A DNA stretch of 23,346 nt, taken from a virus. The notes below the pieces were generated by a model that was given only the letters and a program-made list of their open reading frames with translations, was not told the origin of the DNA and made no database searches. Shown here piece after piece: positions 9,301 to 16,003 of this stretch; the stretch's first letter is position 1; every line of letters begins with the position of its first letter. The DNA lies in IMG/VR virus record IMGVR_UViG_3300042516_006151, positions 1 to 23,346 of that record; one strand, 5' to 3'. Both the position numbers and the translations under genes were made by a program.

Positions 9301-9520
9301 CGTGTTGCCATGCGAGGGCGTAGCCTTTGGAGGAAGTGGAAAAAGGAGACGTACTAAAAAAGCGATGAGATGCTTCGTCTAAATAGGACTCTTTTATCTG
9401 TAAAATCAAGTGGGATGTCGTGGGGCTTAGCTGAATAAAATTAAAGGAATTGGTAATCCCCACTACTTGAGGCGATTTTTTTGTCGGTTTAAATAAGTCT
9501 ATCAAGCCTTGTAACATCAT
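6323..9520 (-). CDS. zorD: ZorD, SNF2-type helicase/nuclease effector of type I Zorya
   Basis: A 1065-residue protein. The C-terminal half is an SNF2-family motor: LADDMGLGKTLQTL (motif I, about 575-590), LCDEVQKAKAA (motif II, DEVQ, about 720), LLMSGTPIENDMNELWN (motif III, about 752), LVLSPKCAGMGLNLQ (motif V) and WWNPAVEDQATCRAYRTGQ (motif VI, about 1005). The N-terminal 540 residues lack a motif I know, but length and layout match ZorD of type I Zorya, the DNA-degrading effector recruited when the ZorAB motor senses phage entry. The ATG at 9520 lies 6 nt beyond the zorC stop. A second in-frame ATG follows immediately. All motor residues look intact. Identification rests on the motifs together with the zorA-zorB-zorC order. 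Confidence 0.92.
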   Translation of the reverse strand: MMLQGLIDLFKPTKKSPQVVGITNSFNFIQLSPTTSHLILQIKESYLDEASHRFFSTSPFSTSSKGYALAWQHVIESLLPELNDSQIPHALTSMLHSADDPRSPEETAHTQRIVEDGEGLQIVEDSVWDEVRLALPPLEMNRGVKVVFRLEGTHDLHLDVYLLGMQGLKNIISQHGLMYPTHDKKKPYGLLPAWVLDLYQALPLLQERFEVSPKEVVAFLQAVQNWVNTQDSHHELLLDDRRLVGQRTIYLPRFTPEARPNLEDTTLSDFIPFHDDLPTFLGFPDKKEAIQAMQRAMRYWDGNSETLQVETATKDSLLIVLTPKMKRQFLFIKENITKEKEDTILNLFLKKGGVPLDADFEDVFDIDLNHYGDRVIGVGPPIKTAGIFGKTDSRSILDGIDDDFIDDTSVSIVEENGKPFVKFEGFSDVPIYLPPEKLYPLEEQALKAHQENTLLPIFCEKTKVPISLDLNHTHALEVFSSKIKQAHQKWNKHPLNPNPHETKEKIPSQKTERLVLQILMNQASLDYSTLTKDDQEKLSSLLWENLKLKPHFNLFNYQKEGVGWLLLSFMRGRSGVLLADDMGLGKTLQTLCFLRLMMQSYWKERCENSPLKLDAQAFESDHCKHPVLIVVPPILLDNFEKQAHDAFENARDFKFLQLHGKNIRDYYLENKRHLKGTELALGRQALLDIDKLSAFRCIVITYDTLVNYQYSLAQVSWSVVLCDEVQKAKAASTNVSQSLKAVTSKAIFTLLMSGTPIENDMNELWNIMDTAVAGLLGSLTTFRKTYKPFFHESGTQEKEKAFEELNEALKFGCFSEGFANGRLKEKVAQGLPQKIETDISVKLQAKTIEEIRRISRSGQTELQKIQRIKQLSVHPFLYQSFQAQHASVEEWIQASHRLQRLEELLKAIADKQEKVLIFCEWHLYQKIVQDFVNQRYGTDLTAINSQVSLEERQAVLARFQETKGFSALVLSPKCAGMGLNLQEANHVIHLTRWWNPAVEDQATCRAYRTGQKKDVFVYYFVAEHSFEQNLNERLKQKRALRSNLFDLEYVTPIKPGILLSQLASE

Positions 9521-9526
9521 GTGAAA

Positions 9527-11068
9527 TTAGTCCTCAAGGGGTTTCATATCGTGAATTTCTTCCATCATAACACGCACGGGTTCATGCCAGTTGTAGGCAT
9601 GTTGGTTATGTGTCACACGCCAATGCCGTCGTGTTTGGTTTTGTCTGAAGTAGTCAGGATTCGTCACCCCTTTAATATCGGGGGCAAGTCCCGTATGTGC
9701 CAGGTGGTGTTTAGCATCAATCTTTTGGACAGGGGTATTAGAAAAGGCTTTCTCGATAAAGTCTTGAACTGGCTTTGTCCAAGATCCAAGAGCTTTTAAA
9801 TCATAGATATAAGAAGCATTTCCACTTTCTACGGTTTCATAAATAAGCACTTTCGGCGTTTTTATCACAAAAGACGTTAAACCACTGGTGTTGAAAATCG
9901 GTTCTGTGCTGATTTTCCAATCTTGGCCCATATGGGCTTTTTCGGCATGGAACTCATCCCATTTATCGCGGGGTAAAAACACTTTAAACTCGTTGGCATA
10001 TCTCAAGTAACGTTTCCAGCAGTCTTTTCGGTGATGAGTGTCAAACCTGCCTTTAAAAATAAAGTCGAAAAACCATTCGAAATCAGCTTTATTAAACCAA
10101 TACAAAATTTCATTATAAATGGCTTGTTCTTGAGATTTGAGAAGGCTCCATTTTTCAGGGTCTTTTCGAGGGTCACCCATAAGGTTGATAATGGTCTCTT
10201 GTTCTTGAGGTGAAAGACTATTTTCTAACGCCGTAAAAATGATGGCAAAACGACGGGTACCTTCTCGCATGGTTAAATCGCAAAACACACTCAACAAAAA
10301 GCGTAGAGTCTCACTATTTTGTGGCGTACGATTCTTCATATACTCATTCAAGCATTCGGTGAAATACACGTCGACACTTCGTTGCACGATGTATTCATCC
10401 GCATAAAGCGTGAGTCCCAAATGCTGAAAACAGCCTGATTTAATCTCGTTTAACACGTTTTGTTCATGTGACTGCTTCGTTTTTAAGGCGGACACTATTT
10501 TTTGAACCAACTGCTCGATATAAGCGGTGTGCTTATCGTCTTTTAACCAACGTTTATAACGAGCGAGTTCTTTTTGTTGCTCTTGAATCTGCGCTAAGTT
10601 GTTTGGCAAGGGTAAACGTCCAAGTAAGACTTTCCCCATGCTTTCCAAACAACTGAACCATATGTTGCAGTTAGGGTGCGGATCTTCTTGCAAAATGCAA
10701 AATCGCCAAACGCTAGCATGCAACCATTTATAGACCCTTGGGTGAGGAGCTTGCAAGACGATAAAATCCATAAAGTCGGTACGTTCGAGTAAAACACCTT
10801 TGCCCATGGTTAAGCCTCGACGAATCATTCGCACAATTTCTTTATTTTGGTATTCGTTTTGTTCAAGAAACGCATACCATTCTTGGGTAATATCAACAGG
10901 CGGCGGAGGCGGTGGGGGTGGCGGAGTAGGTCCACCCCGCTCCTCAATTTTTACCCAAGTAGTGGGGTCTGCTTCAAACTTTTTCGCAAAGGCTTCATAG
11001 CCTAAAATGGCTTCACTTAAGCGACCCAACTTTTTACGAGTGTCTTCAAAAAACGCCGTTTCCGCCAT
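9527..11068 (-). CDS. zorC: ZorC, EH-signature domain protein of type I Zorya
   Basis: A 513-residue cytosolic protein. The C-terminal region has features of the EH-signature domain: FDTHHRKDCWKRYLRYA, KTPKVLIYETVESGNASYIY and the final NQTRRHWRVTHNQHAYNWH segment. ZorC binds DNA and is needed with ZorD for type I Zorya defence. An unusual feature is a run of nine prolines (49-57) after ERGGPT, which separates a short N-terminal helical segment from the body and may be a linker; translating it would depend on EF-P. The start codon shares one base with the zorB stop (TAATG), showing tight translational coupling. At 513 residues it is in the family's range. The identification depends partly on position between zorB and zorD. 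Confidence 0.87.
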   Translation of the reverse strand: MAETAFFEDTRKKLGRLSEAILGYEAFAKKFEADPTTWVKIEERGGPTPPPPPPPPPVDITQEWYAFLEQNEYQNKEIVRMIRRGLTMGKGVLLERTDFMDFIVLQAPHPRVYKWLHASVWRFCILQEDPHPNCNIWFSCLESMGKVLLGRLPLPNNLAQIQEQQKELARYKRWLKDDKHTAYIEQLVQKIVSALKTKQSHEQNVLNEIKSGCFQHLGLTLYADEYIVQRSVDVYFTECLNEYMKNRTPQNSETLRFLLSVFCDLTMREGTRRFAIIFTALENSLSPQEQETIINLMGDPRKDPEKWSLLKSQEQAIYNEILYWFNKADFEWFFDFIFKGRFDTHHRKDCWKRYLRYANEFKVFLPRDKWDEFHAEKAHMGQDWKISTEPIFNTSGLTSFVIKTPKVLIYETVESGNASYIYDLKALGSWTKPVQDFIEKAFSNTPVQKIDAKHHLAHTGLAPDIKGVTNPDYFRQNQTRRHWRVTHNQHAYNWHEPVRVMMEEIHDMKPLED

Positions 11069-11721
11069 TAAGCTTGCCCTTCTTTCAAGGTGCTTTCTAG
11101 CTGATTGCGTTGTTCTCCCGATTTTACCCGAATACGCACTTCCACACGACGGCTGGCTGGCTTGTTTTCGATCCGCTTGGTTTTAGGGTCAAAATACACT
11201 CGTTCTTGTTCGCCACGCCCATTCACATACAGCCATTTTAATAAATCGTTGCGTTCTTGTGAAGGTGGAATAACATAAGAAACGACAAAACGCCCCACGG
11301 CAAAGGCTCGTTGCTGGCTTAATTCTAGGTTATGTTCATCGTTGCCGTCGGAATCCGTAAAGCCTTGAATATACAAGGATTCCACATTGGGACGCACCGC
11401 AGATTCACTCAAAACGTGCATGACTTTGGGGAAGACTCGTTTAATAAAAACTTGCCCTTTGGGGTCAATGTCTGCCTTATTCACCAAAAAACGGAGCTTG
11501 TCATCAGGCAAGCGAATGATGCACGAAAGGGGATCCTTTTCATCTGTTTCGCAACGTAGCGATTCAATCGCTAAAGACGCATCAATTTTTTGCTGGATTT
11601 CTTTCAAAGCGGTTTGGCTTCCCTGTCCTTGGTTTTGAGCGAGAGCAAGCATTAGCAAAATGAAGACTACTGCTAAAGAAGTCATTAAATCCGTCATAGA
11701 AGATTCTAAGTTTAATGCCAT
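11068..11721 (-). CDS. zorB: ZorB, MotB/OmpA-like subunit of the Zorya motor
   Basis: A 217-residue inner-membrane protein. A short N-terminus precedes one transmembrane helix (about 11-28, DLMTSLAVVFILLMLALA). Asp11 at the membrane face corresponds to the ion-carrying Asp of MotB-like stators. The periplasmic part has Cys57 and Cys67, a possible disulfide. It then shows an OmpA/peptidoglycan-binding fold: YIQGFTDSDGNDEHNLELSQ (117-136), QRAFAVGRF and ASRRVEVRI (189-197). In Zorya two ZorB copies sit inside a ZorA pentamer, anchor to the cell wall and use the proton gradient. The gene begins 15 nt after zorA and overlaps zorC by one base. Length and topology are standard for the family. Confidence 0.93.
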   Translation of the reverse strand: MALNLESSMTDLMTSLAVVFILLMLALAQNQGQGSQTALKEIQQKIDASLAIESLRCETDEKDPLSCIIRLPDDKLRFLVNKADIDPKGQVFIKRVFPKVMHVLSESAVRPNVESLYIQGFTDSDGNDEHNLELSQQRAFAVGRFVVSYVIPPSQERNDLLKWLYVNGRGEQERVYFDPKTKRIENKPASRRVEVRIRVKSGEQRNQLESTLKEGQA

Positions 11722-11736
11722 TTTAGAACCTGCTTT

Positions 11737-13656
11737 CTATCGATTGACTTTTGGAGGAGCAACCGCTTGAATGCCTTTATCGGAAAGAGCTTCAGCGATA
11801 TTTTCCGCCATGGTTTGAATACTCGCAATAGCATTGTTATGCTTTTGGCTAAAGTCTTCAAGGTATTGTTTGCTTGACTTGGTCATGATGTTTTCTACAT
11901 TATTCGCCATTTTATCGCCTGAATCTGCAAAGGTCGTCGCAATGTTTTGAGCAAGAACATCCATAGTGCCATATTGTTGATTAAGTTGTTCCACTCGTGC
12001 TTGATGATCGCTCATCAAACCTTGTAAGTCCGTAATGCTTTGCTTTAGAGCCTCTAACTGCTCTTTGGTGAGTGTGTTGTAATCCGTATATGCACTCGCT
12101 AAATCTCTTTGAAGTTGGGTCAACTTAGCTTCAATTGCTTGAACGCCGTTTTGTACGTCAGCGATAGATTGAACATGCCCTCCTAGCTTATTAAGTAGTC
12201 CGTCTTGTGTTTTGACAAATGGGGTAAATTGGTTAGTGATCAAATTTTCAAACTTATTAAAGGCTTCGTTTAATAAGGGTGGGGCATCTTTACCAACCGT
12301 ACCAAAGTTTTGTACCGCTGTTTTAAGTTCTTCTAAAATGTCTGCTAAGTTTCCTTTAATGGTGTTGCTTGCTTGTGTAGCACTCTCTTTGATTTGTGTA
12401 ATTGCTTTTCCTGTTTGTGTTTCACTGGTTATATTGGCATTCTCTAGTTTTTCTACAATGTTTGTTAGGGTAGTCAGACTTGTATTCATCGTCTCATTTA
12501 CTGTGTTAGTATTTTCAGTTACTTGAGTCATTAAGTCGGTTACTTTGCCTGTTAATTCAGTGGTTAGCTTACCCACACTTTCACCTTGCCCTTCACCCAT
12601 TTTTGTAATGAGCGTTTCCATAGTTTTAGGCAAAGCCCCCATTGTTTTGTTGAGATCTTCAAGGTGTTGGTTAATGCCTTCACTAATCCCATTGGTTACG
12701 TTTTCTGTGCTAGCTCCTAGAGTTTCTGCAATGGCTTTCGTATTTATATCCAATCGCTCCATCGGAGGCGTAAGCTCTTCACTAATAGCAGTAGGAACTT
12801 TGCCGATAGCGTCTTTAATTTCACCGACCTGAGATTTAATCCCTTCAGAAATGGCTATTTCAATGCTTTTAATGACACCACTTTCACCGTCTAGCTTTTC
12901 AAAGCCCTCTATAACAGCCTGCGGCAGTTCGTGAACGTCTTTTTGAATCTGTAATAAAATATGTTGAGACGTCAACCGCTTAAACGAACGGTTCAACTCG
13001 TACACAATATCATCCAGCGTATGCGTCAAGACTTCCACTGCTTTTCGGTGTTGATTATCAAACACAGCAACCGCTAGAAACAAACCGATAATACTGGTAA
13101 TGAACTTACCTGAAAGGGCATTGATAAACTCCCCGATGCCTTTTATCTCGCCTACGCCTGCGTAATTCAATTTACTTAAACCAGCCGTCAACGCAATAAA
13201 GGTAAACAATAAGCCTGAACTACTCGCCCATGTCGCATAATATGACATCGGCTTGACCACAGGGTCCACCAGCAACGAGGCCTTAAAAAACTCTTCCGCT
13301 TGGTACACGTTCATCCATTCGCCGTTGTATTCCTTCACGCCTTCGGAAAACTCTCGCCATGCGTGTTGAAGTTGCTTAACCGTAGGCGACGGATTCCCGT
13401 CTCGTTCTTTAAAATAGTCGTCAATTTGATGCTTGATTGGGGGTTCATCAAGGCTAGGCTTGCTTTTTACGAGTTTTAAAAAGTCTGTTAAATCTTTGTG
13501 AGCCTTATTCTTTGCTTGGCGCTTCTTTTCCTGCCAAGCCAACCACATTATTAGGACGGCAAGAAAGTAAGTTACGACTAAAATCGTAATTTTAATGCCA
13601 AAAACGGGAGCTACGAGTTCTTTATTCAATAAAGCGATCGTGAATTCAGTTGTCAT
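11737..13656 (-). CDS. zorA: ZorA, MotA-like proton-channel subunit with long cytoplasmic tail
   Basis: A 639-residue MotA/ExbB-family protein. Transmembrane segments are visible at about 22-41 (ITILVVTYFLAVLIMWLA), 142-161 (WASSSGLLFTFIALTAGL) and 183-200 (GKFITSIIGLFLAVAVFD). After residue 245 comes a roughly 390-residue helical, Thr/Asn/Gln-rich tail with chemotaxis-receptor-like heptads (ENTNTVNETMNTSLTTLTNI). ZorA pentamers form the channel, and the intracellular tail passes the phage-entry signal to ZorC and ZorD. My impression is that this tail is somewhat shorter than in the best-studied E. coli ZorA. AAAGGA at 13665-13670 (minus strand) supports the ATG at 13656. It is the first gene of the zor run and starts 62 nt from the CRISPR array. 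Confidence 0.93.
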   Translation of the reverse strand: MTTEFTIALLNKELVAPVFGIKITILVVTYFLAVLIMWLAWQEKKRQAKNKAHKDLTDFLKLVKSKPSLDEPPIKHQIDDYFKERDGNPSPTVKQLQHAWREFSEGVKEYNGEWMNVYQAEEFFKASLLVDPVVKPMSYYATWASSSGLLFTFIALTAGLSKLNYAGVGEIKGIGEFINALSGKFITSIIGLFLAVAVFDNQHRKAVEVLTHTLDDIVYELNRSFKRLTSQHILLQIQKDVHELPQAVIEGFEKLDGESGVIKSIEIAISEGIKSQVGEIKDAIGKVPTAISEELTPPMERLDINTKAIAETLGASTENVTNGISEGINQHLEDLNKTMGALPKTMETLITKMGEGQGESVGKLTTELTGKVTDLMTQVTENTNTVNETMNTSLTTLTNIVEKLENANITSETQTGKAITQIKESATQASNTIKGNLADILEELKTAVQNFGTVGKDAPPLLNEAFNKFENLITNQFTPFVKTQDGLLNKLGGHVQSIADVQNGVQAIEAKLTQLQRDLASAYTDYNTLTKEQLEALKQSITDLQGLMSDHQARVEQLNQQYGTMDVLAQNIATTFADSGDKMANNVENIMTKSSKQYLEDFSQKHNNAIASIQTMAENIAEALSDKGIQAVAPPKVNR

Positions 13657-13664
13657 GCTGGTTG

Positions 13665-13702
13665 TCCTTTAATGTGGGTAAATAGATTGATGTATTTTAT
13701 CA
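13665..13702 (-). promoter_or_regulatory. Probable zorA promoter -10 and ribosome binding site
   Basis: On the minus strand an extended -10, TGATAAAAT, lies at 13694-13702, and the ribosome binding sequence AAAGGA lies at 13665-13670, eight to nine bases before the zorA ATG. No convincing -35 hexamer is seen. The region where it would lie overlaps the first CRISPR repeat. This is the only space (61 nt) between the array and zorA, so the zor operon promoter must be here or inside the array. Confidence 0.5.
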
Positions 13703-13717
13703 CAAAAGGCCATACCC

Positions 13718-15404
13718 GTTTTGACTCCCTCTTTGAAAGACTTGTGATAGAATAACCGCAAGTTGTAGGTCTTCACCTGCCCAGTTTTGACTCCCTCTTT
13801 GAAAGACTTGTGATAGAATGTCAGGCAGTTTTAGAACGTAGAAATACATGTTTTGACTCCCTCTTTGAAAGACTTGTGATAGAATTCCCTTGAGGGACAA
13901 ATAACACTCAAAATGGGTTTTGACTCCCTCTTTGAAAGACTTGTGATAGAATCATATTCGCTATTAGCACTAGCCAATGACAGTTTTGACTCCCTCTTTG
14001 AAAGACTTGTGATAGAATCAGGCGCGCTAGGATAAGCCTCAGAATAAGGTTTTGACTCCCTCTTTGAAAGACTTGTGATAGAATATGCTAAGCGTACTCA
14101 ACGCATCACTAATCGTTTTGACTCCCTCTTTGAAAGACTTGTGATAGAATTTTAAAAGTGCCATGCCCTACGCTTACCACGTTTTGACTCCCTCTTTGAA
14201 AGACTTGTGATAGAATTTATCAAGCTTAGAGTGGCTTAACTTTCAAGTTTTGACTCCCTCTTTGAAAGACTTGTGATAGAATATTAAGGCAGACAATGAA
14301 GCAGACTATAACGTTTTGACTCCCTCTTTGAAAGACTTGTGATAGAATCTTCACAAGCAATACTAGCAACGCTTAGCTGTTTTGACTCCCTCTTTGAAAG
14401 ACTTGTGATAGAATTGAATCTCTTCTTAATATCAGCAGTGAAACGTTTTGACTCCCTCTTTGAAAGACTTGTGATAGAATCTTCCTCCCAATCAATAGCC
14501 CCTCTCCCCCGTTTTGACTCCCTCTTTGAAAGACTTGTGATAGAATTAGACTATGTGCGTTGGGCAGTCAATTAGTGTTTTGACTCCCTCTTTGAAAGAC
14601 TTGTGATAGAATGGAGCATGAACCGTATTTATTGCTTCAGCCGTTTTGACTCCCTCTTTGAAAGACTTGTGATAGAATCCTTGAGTAGCACCCACGGTGA
14701 CAATAGCGGTTTTGACTCCCTCTTTGAAAGACTTGTGATAGAATGGGGCAATCGGCTTGGATGTAGCGACCTAGGTTTTGACTCCCTCTTTGAAAGACTT
14801 GTGATAGAATGATATGAATCCTGATAAGTATAAAAAGGCAGTTTTGACTCCCTCTTTGAAAGACTTGTGATAGAATTTGTATCCCCTCCCCCTATTGTAA
14901 TAATGAGTTTTGACTCCCTCTTTGAAAGACTTGTGATAGAATTACCTTAGCGTCGATGAATCTTCAGGTGAGGTTTTGACTCCCTCTTTGAAAGACTTGT
15001 GATAGAATTTGAAAAAGTTTTCAAACATGGTATCCCCCGTTTTGACTCCCTCTTTGAAAGACTTGTGATAGAATGACAATACGCTTATAAATATCTACCG
15101 CTACGTTTTGACTCCCTCTTTGAAAGACTTGTGATAGAATGCTCCTTCCACCCTTGCAACAACCTTAGTCGTTTTGACTCCCTCTTTGAAAGACTTGTGA
15201 TAGAATTATACGATTACTTTAGTCAGTTGTATGCTTGTTTTGACTCCCTCTTTGAAAGACTTGTGATAGAATTTTCATCTATAACAGTAAAAGCATCATA
15301 TAGTTTTGACTCCCTCTTTGAAAGACTTGTGATAGAATAGTATTTCGGTGTCGTTAGTTACGACACTTGTTTTGACTCCCTCTTTGAAAGACTTGTGATA
15401 GAAT
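13718..15404 (+). CRISPR. Type II-C CRISPR array, 26 repeats and 25 spacers
   Basis: Twenty-six repeats of 36 nt (starting GTTTTGACTCCC and ending GTGATAGAAT) begin at 13718, 13784, 13850 and 13917, then every 66 nt to 15369. By eye all copies are identical, including both terminal ones. Spacers are 30 nt except the third, which is 31 nt (13886-13916). The GTTTTG start, the match to the anti-repeat at 15441-15463 and the promoter-like 3' end all indicate that crRNAs are read on the plus strand, opposite to the cas genes. All spacers look different from one another; I found no obvious match of a spacer to this window by eye. The uniform repeats suggest an array that is intact and perhaps still active. 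Confidence 0.98.
13745..15404 (+). promoter_or_regulatory. Extended -10 promoter element repeated in every CRISPR repeat
   Basis: Positions 28-36 of each repeat read TGATAGAAT, an extended -10 (TGnTAnAAT); the first copy is at 13745-13753 and the last at 15396-15404. TTGACT at repeat positions 4-9 resembles a -35 but is 21 nt from the -10, too far for a standard promoter, so the extended -10 probably does the work. Transcription would start inside each spacer. This layout is known from type II-C arrays of Neisseria meningitidis and Campylobacter jejuni. Confidence 0.6.
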
Positions 15405-15407
15405 AGG

Positions 15408-15436
15408 TTTACATTTCGTTAGAATTCGAGTAGAAT
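15408..15436 (+). promoter_or_regulatory. tracrRNA promoter (TTTACA, 17 nt, TAGAAT)
   Basis: A near-consensus sigma-70 promoter: -35 TTTACA at 15408-15413, a 17-nt spacer and -10 TAGAAT at 15431-15436. It begins only four bases after the last CRISPR repeat. The predicted start, about seven bases downstream (near 15443), coincides with the beginning of the anti-repeat. Confidence 0.75.
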
Positions 15437-15442
15437 ATCCCT

Positions 15443-15576
15443 ATCACAAGTCTTTCAAAGAGGCTAAGCCAGAACTGAGTGAACATCTTTTGAACCTCTA
15501 CACGTTACGTTCGATTGCATGTTTAATTTAATTTTAACACAAACTGCTCCCGATTTTAAAAGGAGCTATTTGTGTT
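15443..15576 (+). ncRNA. Predicted tracrRNA for the type II-C system
   Basis: The plus strand at 15441-15463 is an exact 23-nt reverse complement of repeat positions 11-33 (CTATCACAAGTCTTTCAAAG plus AGG). After a six-base bulge (CTAAGC, 15464-15469), CAGAAC at 15470-15475 pairs with the first six repeat bases GUUUUG, with one G-U wobble. This gives the lower stem, bulge and upper stem expected of a crRNA:tracrRNA duplex. A strong promoter directly precedes it. A 13-bp hairpin at 15536-15576 probably forms the 3' end. The middle part (15476-15535) shows no strong nexus hairpin by eye. The RNA would direct crRNA maturation with RNase III and bind Cas9. The 3' end is uncertain. Confidence 0.8.
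15536..15576. terminator. Hairpin between tracrRNA and cas2
   Basis: AACACAAA (15536-15543) pairs with TTTGTGTT (15569-15576), and GCTCC (15546-15550) pairs with GGAGC (15562-15566). The two stems are separated by a 2x2 mismatch and enclose an 11-nt loop. No clean T-run follows on either strand. It could be the 3' hairpin of the tracrRNA and may also end the convergent cas transcript, whose last stop codon is at 15596. Confidence 0.6.
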
Positions 15577-15595
15577 GTTACGTTGATAAATATGT

Positions 15596-15946
15596 CTAAA
15601 ATAAGAGCATTTGCTCGGCAACGGCGTCGCCTGCAATGGCTCGTTTATGGCTTTTAAAATCAATGGCACCCACCATGTATTCTGCCTTTGCCCATTGCTT
15701 TTCGGTAATAAAAATGCAAATCACACTCCCCCACGGAGGCACCATGCCTCGTACTTTCCCCCGAAGGGATTCCACCTTTTCCAAGGTTACCCCATGACGC
15801 ACATACACGCTTTCTTGCAACATTTGGTAGCCTTGATCCAACAAAAACTTACGAAACTGATTCGCCGCACGCATTTGTGCTTTTTCGGTCACAGGTAAGT
15901 CAAACATCACCATTAACCACCCCATTTGGTACTCCATTCTAGCCAT
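15596..15946 (-). CDS. cas2: Cas2, CRISPR adaptation endoribonuclease-fold subunit
   Basis: A 116-residue protein with the Cas2 ferredoxin-like fold: MGWLMVMFDLPVTEKAQMRA (the MVMFDLP strand holds the conserved Asp), FLLDQGYQMLQESVYVRHGV and WGSVICIFITEKQW. Cas2 dimers bridge two Cas1 dimers in the spacer-insertion complex. I chose the ATG at 15946 because AAAGGG lies six bases upstream. An in-frame ATG at 15979 adds 11 residues and lacks a ribosome binding site. The gene is 57 nt behind cas1 in the same direction and ends 20 nt from the hairpin that closes the tracrRNA region, with which it converges. Confidence 0.9.
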   Translation of the reverse strand: MARMEYQMGWLMVMFDLPVTEKAQMRAANQFRKFLLDQGYQMLQESVYVRHGVTLEKVESLRGKVRGMVPPWGSVICIFITEKQWAKAEYMVGAIDFKSHKRAIAGDAVAEQMLLF

Positions 15947-16003
15947 GGGTAGCCCTTTCCGCTTACATATTAAGTCCATAGTATGGCTATAAGTACCGTG
16001 AAC

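Noticed and set aside
6323-9520. Stand-alone SNF2 helicase of a DISARM-like or other defence system
   Set aside because: The MotA-like, MotB/OmpA-like and EH-signature genes directly upstream in order define type I Zorya; no HNH ZorE (type II) gene is seen.
9521-9799. Plus-strand frames opposite zor, terL, cas9 and Fic genes, such as the 92-codon frame here
   Set aside because: They mirror strongly supported minus-strand genes, show no protein-family motif and lack credible ribosome binding sites.
13736-13753. TTGACT within each repeat as a canonical -35 paired with the TAGAAT at the repeat end
   Set aside because: The spacing is 21 nt, outside the usual 16-18 nt; the extended -10 is a better explanation.
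13700-15340. Several plus- and minus-strand open frames of 60-80 residues inside the array, with FDSLFERLVIE or ILSQVFQRGSQN repeated
   Set aside because: They are translations of the CRISPR repeats and spacers with a 66-nt period (22 codons), not genes.
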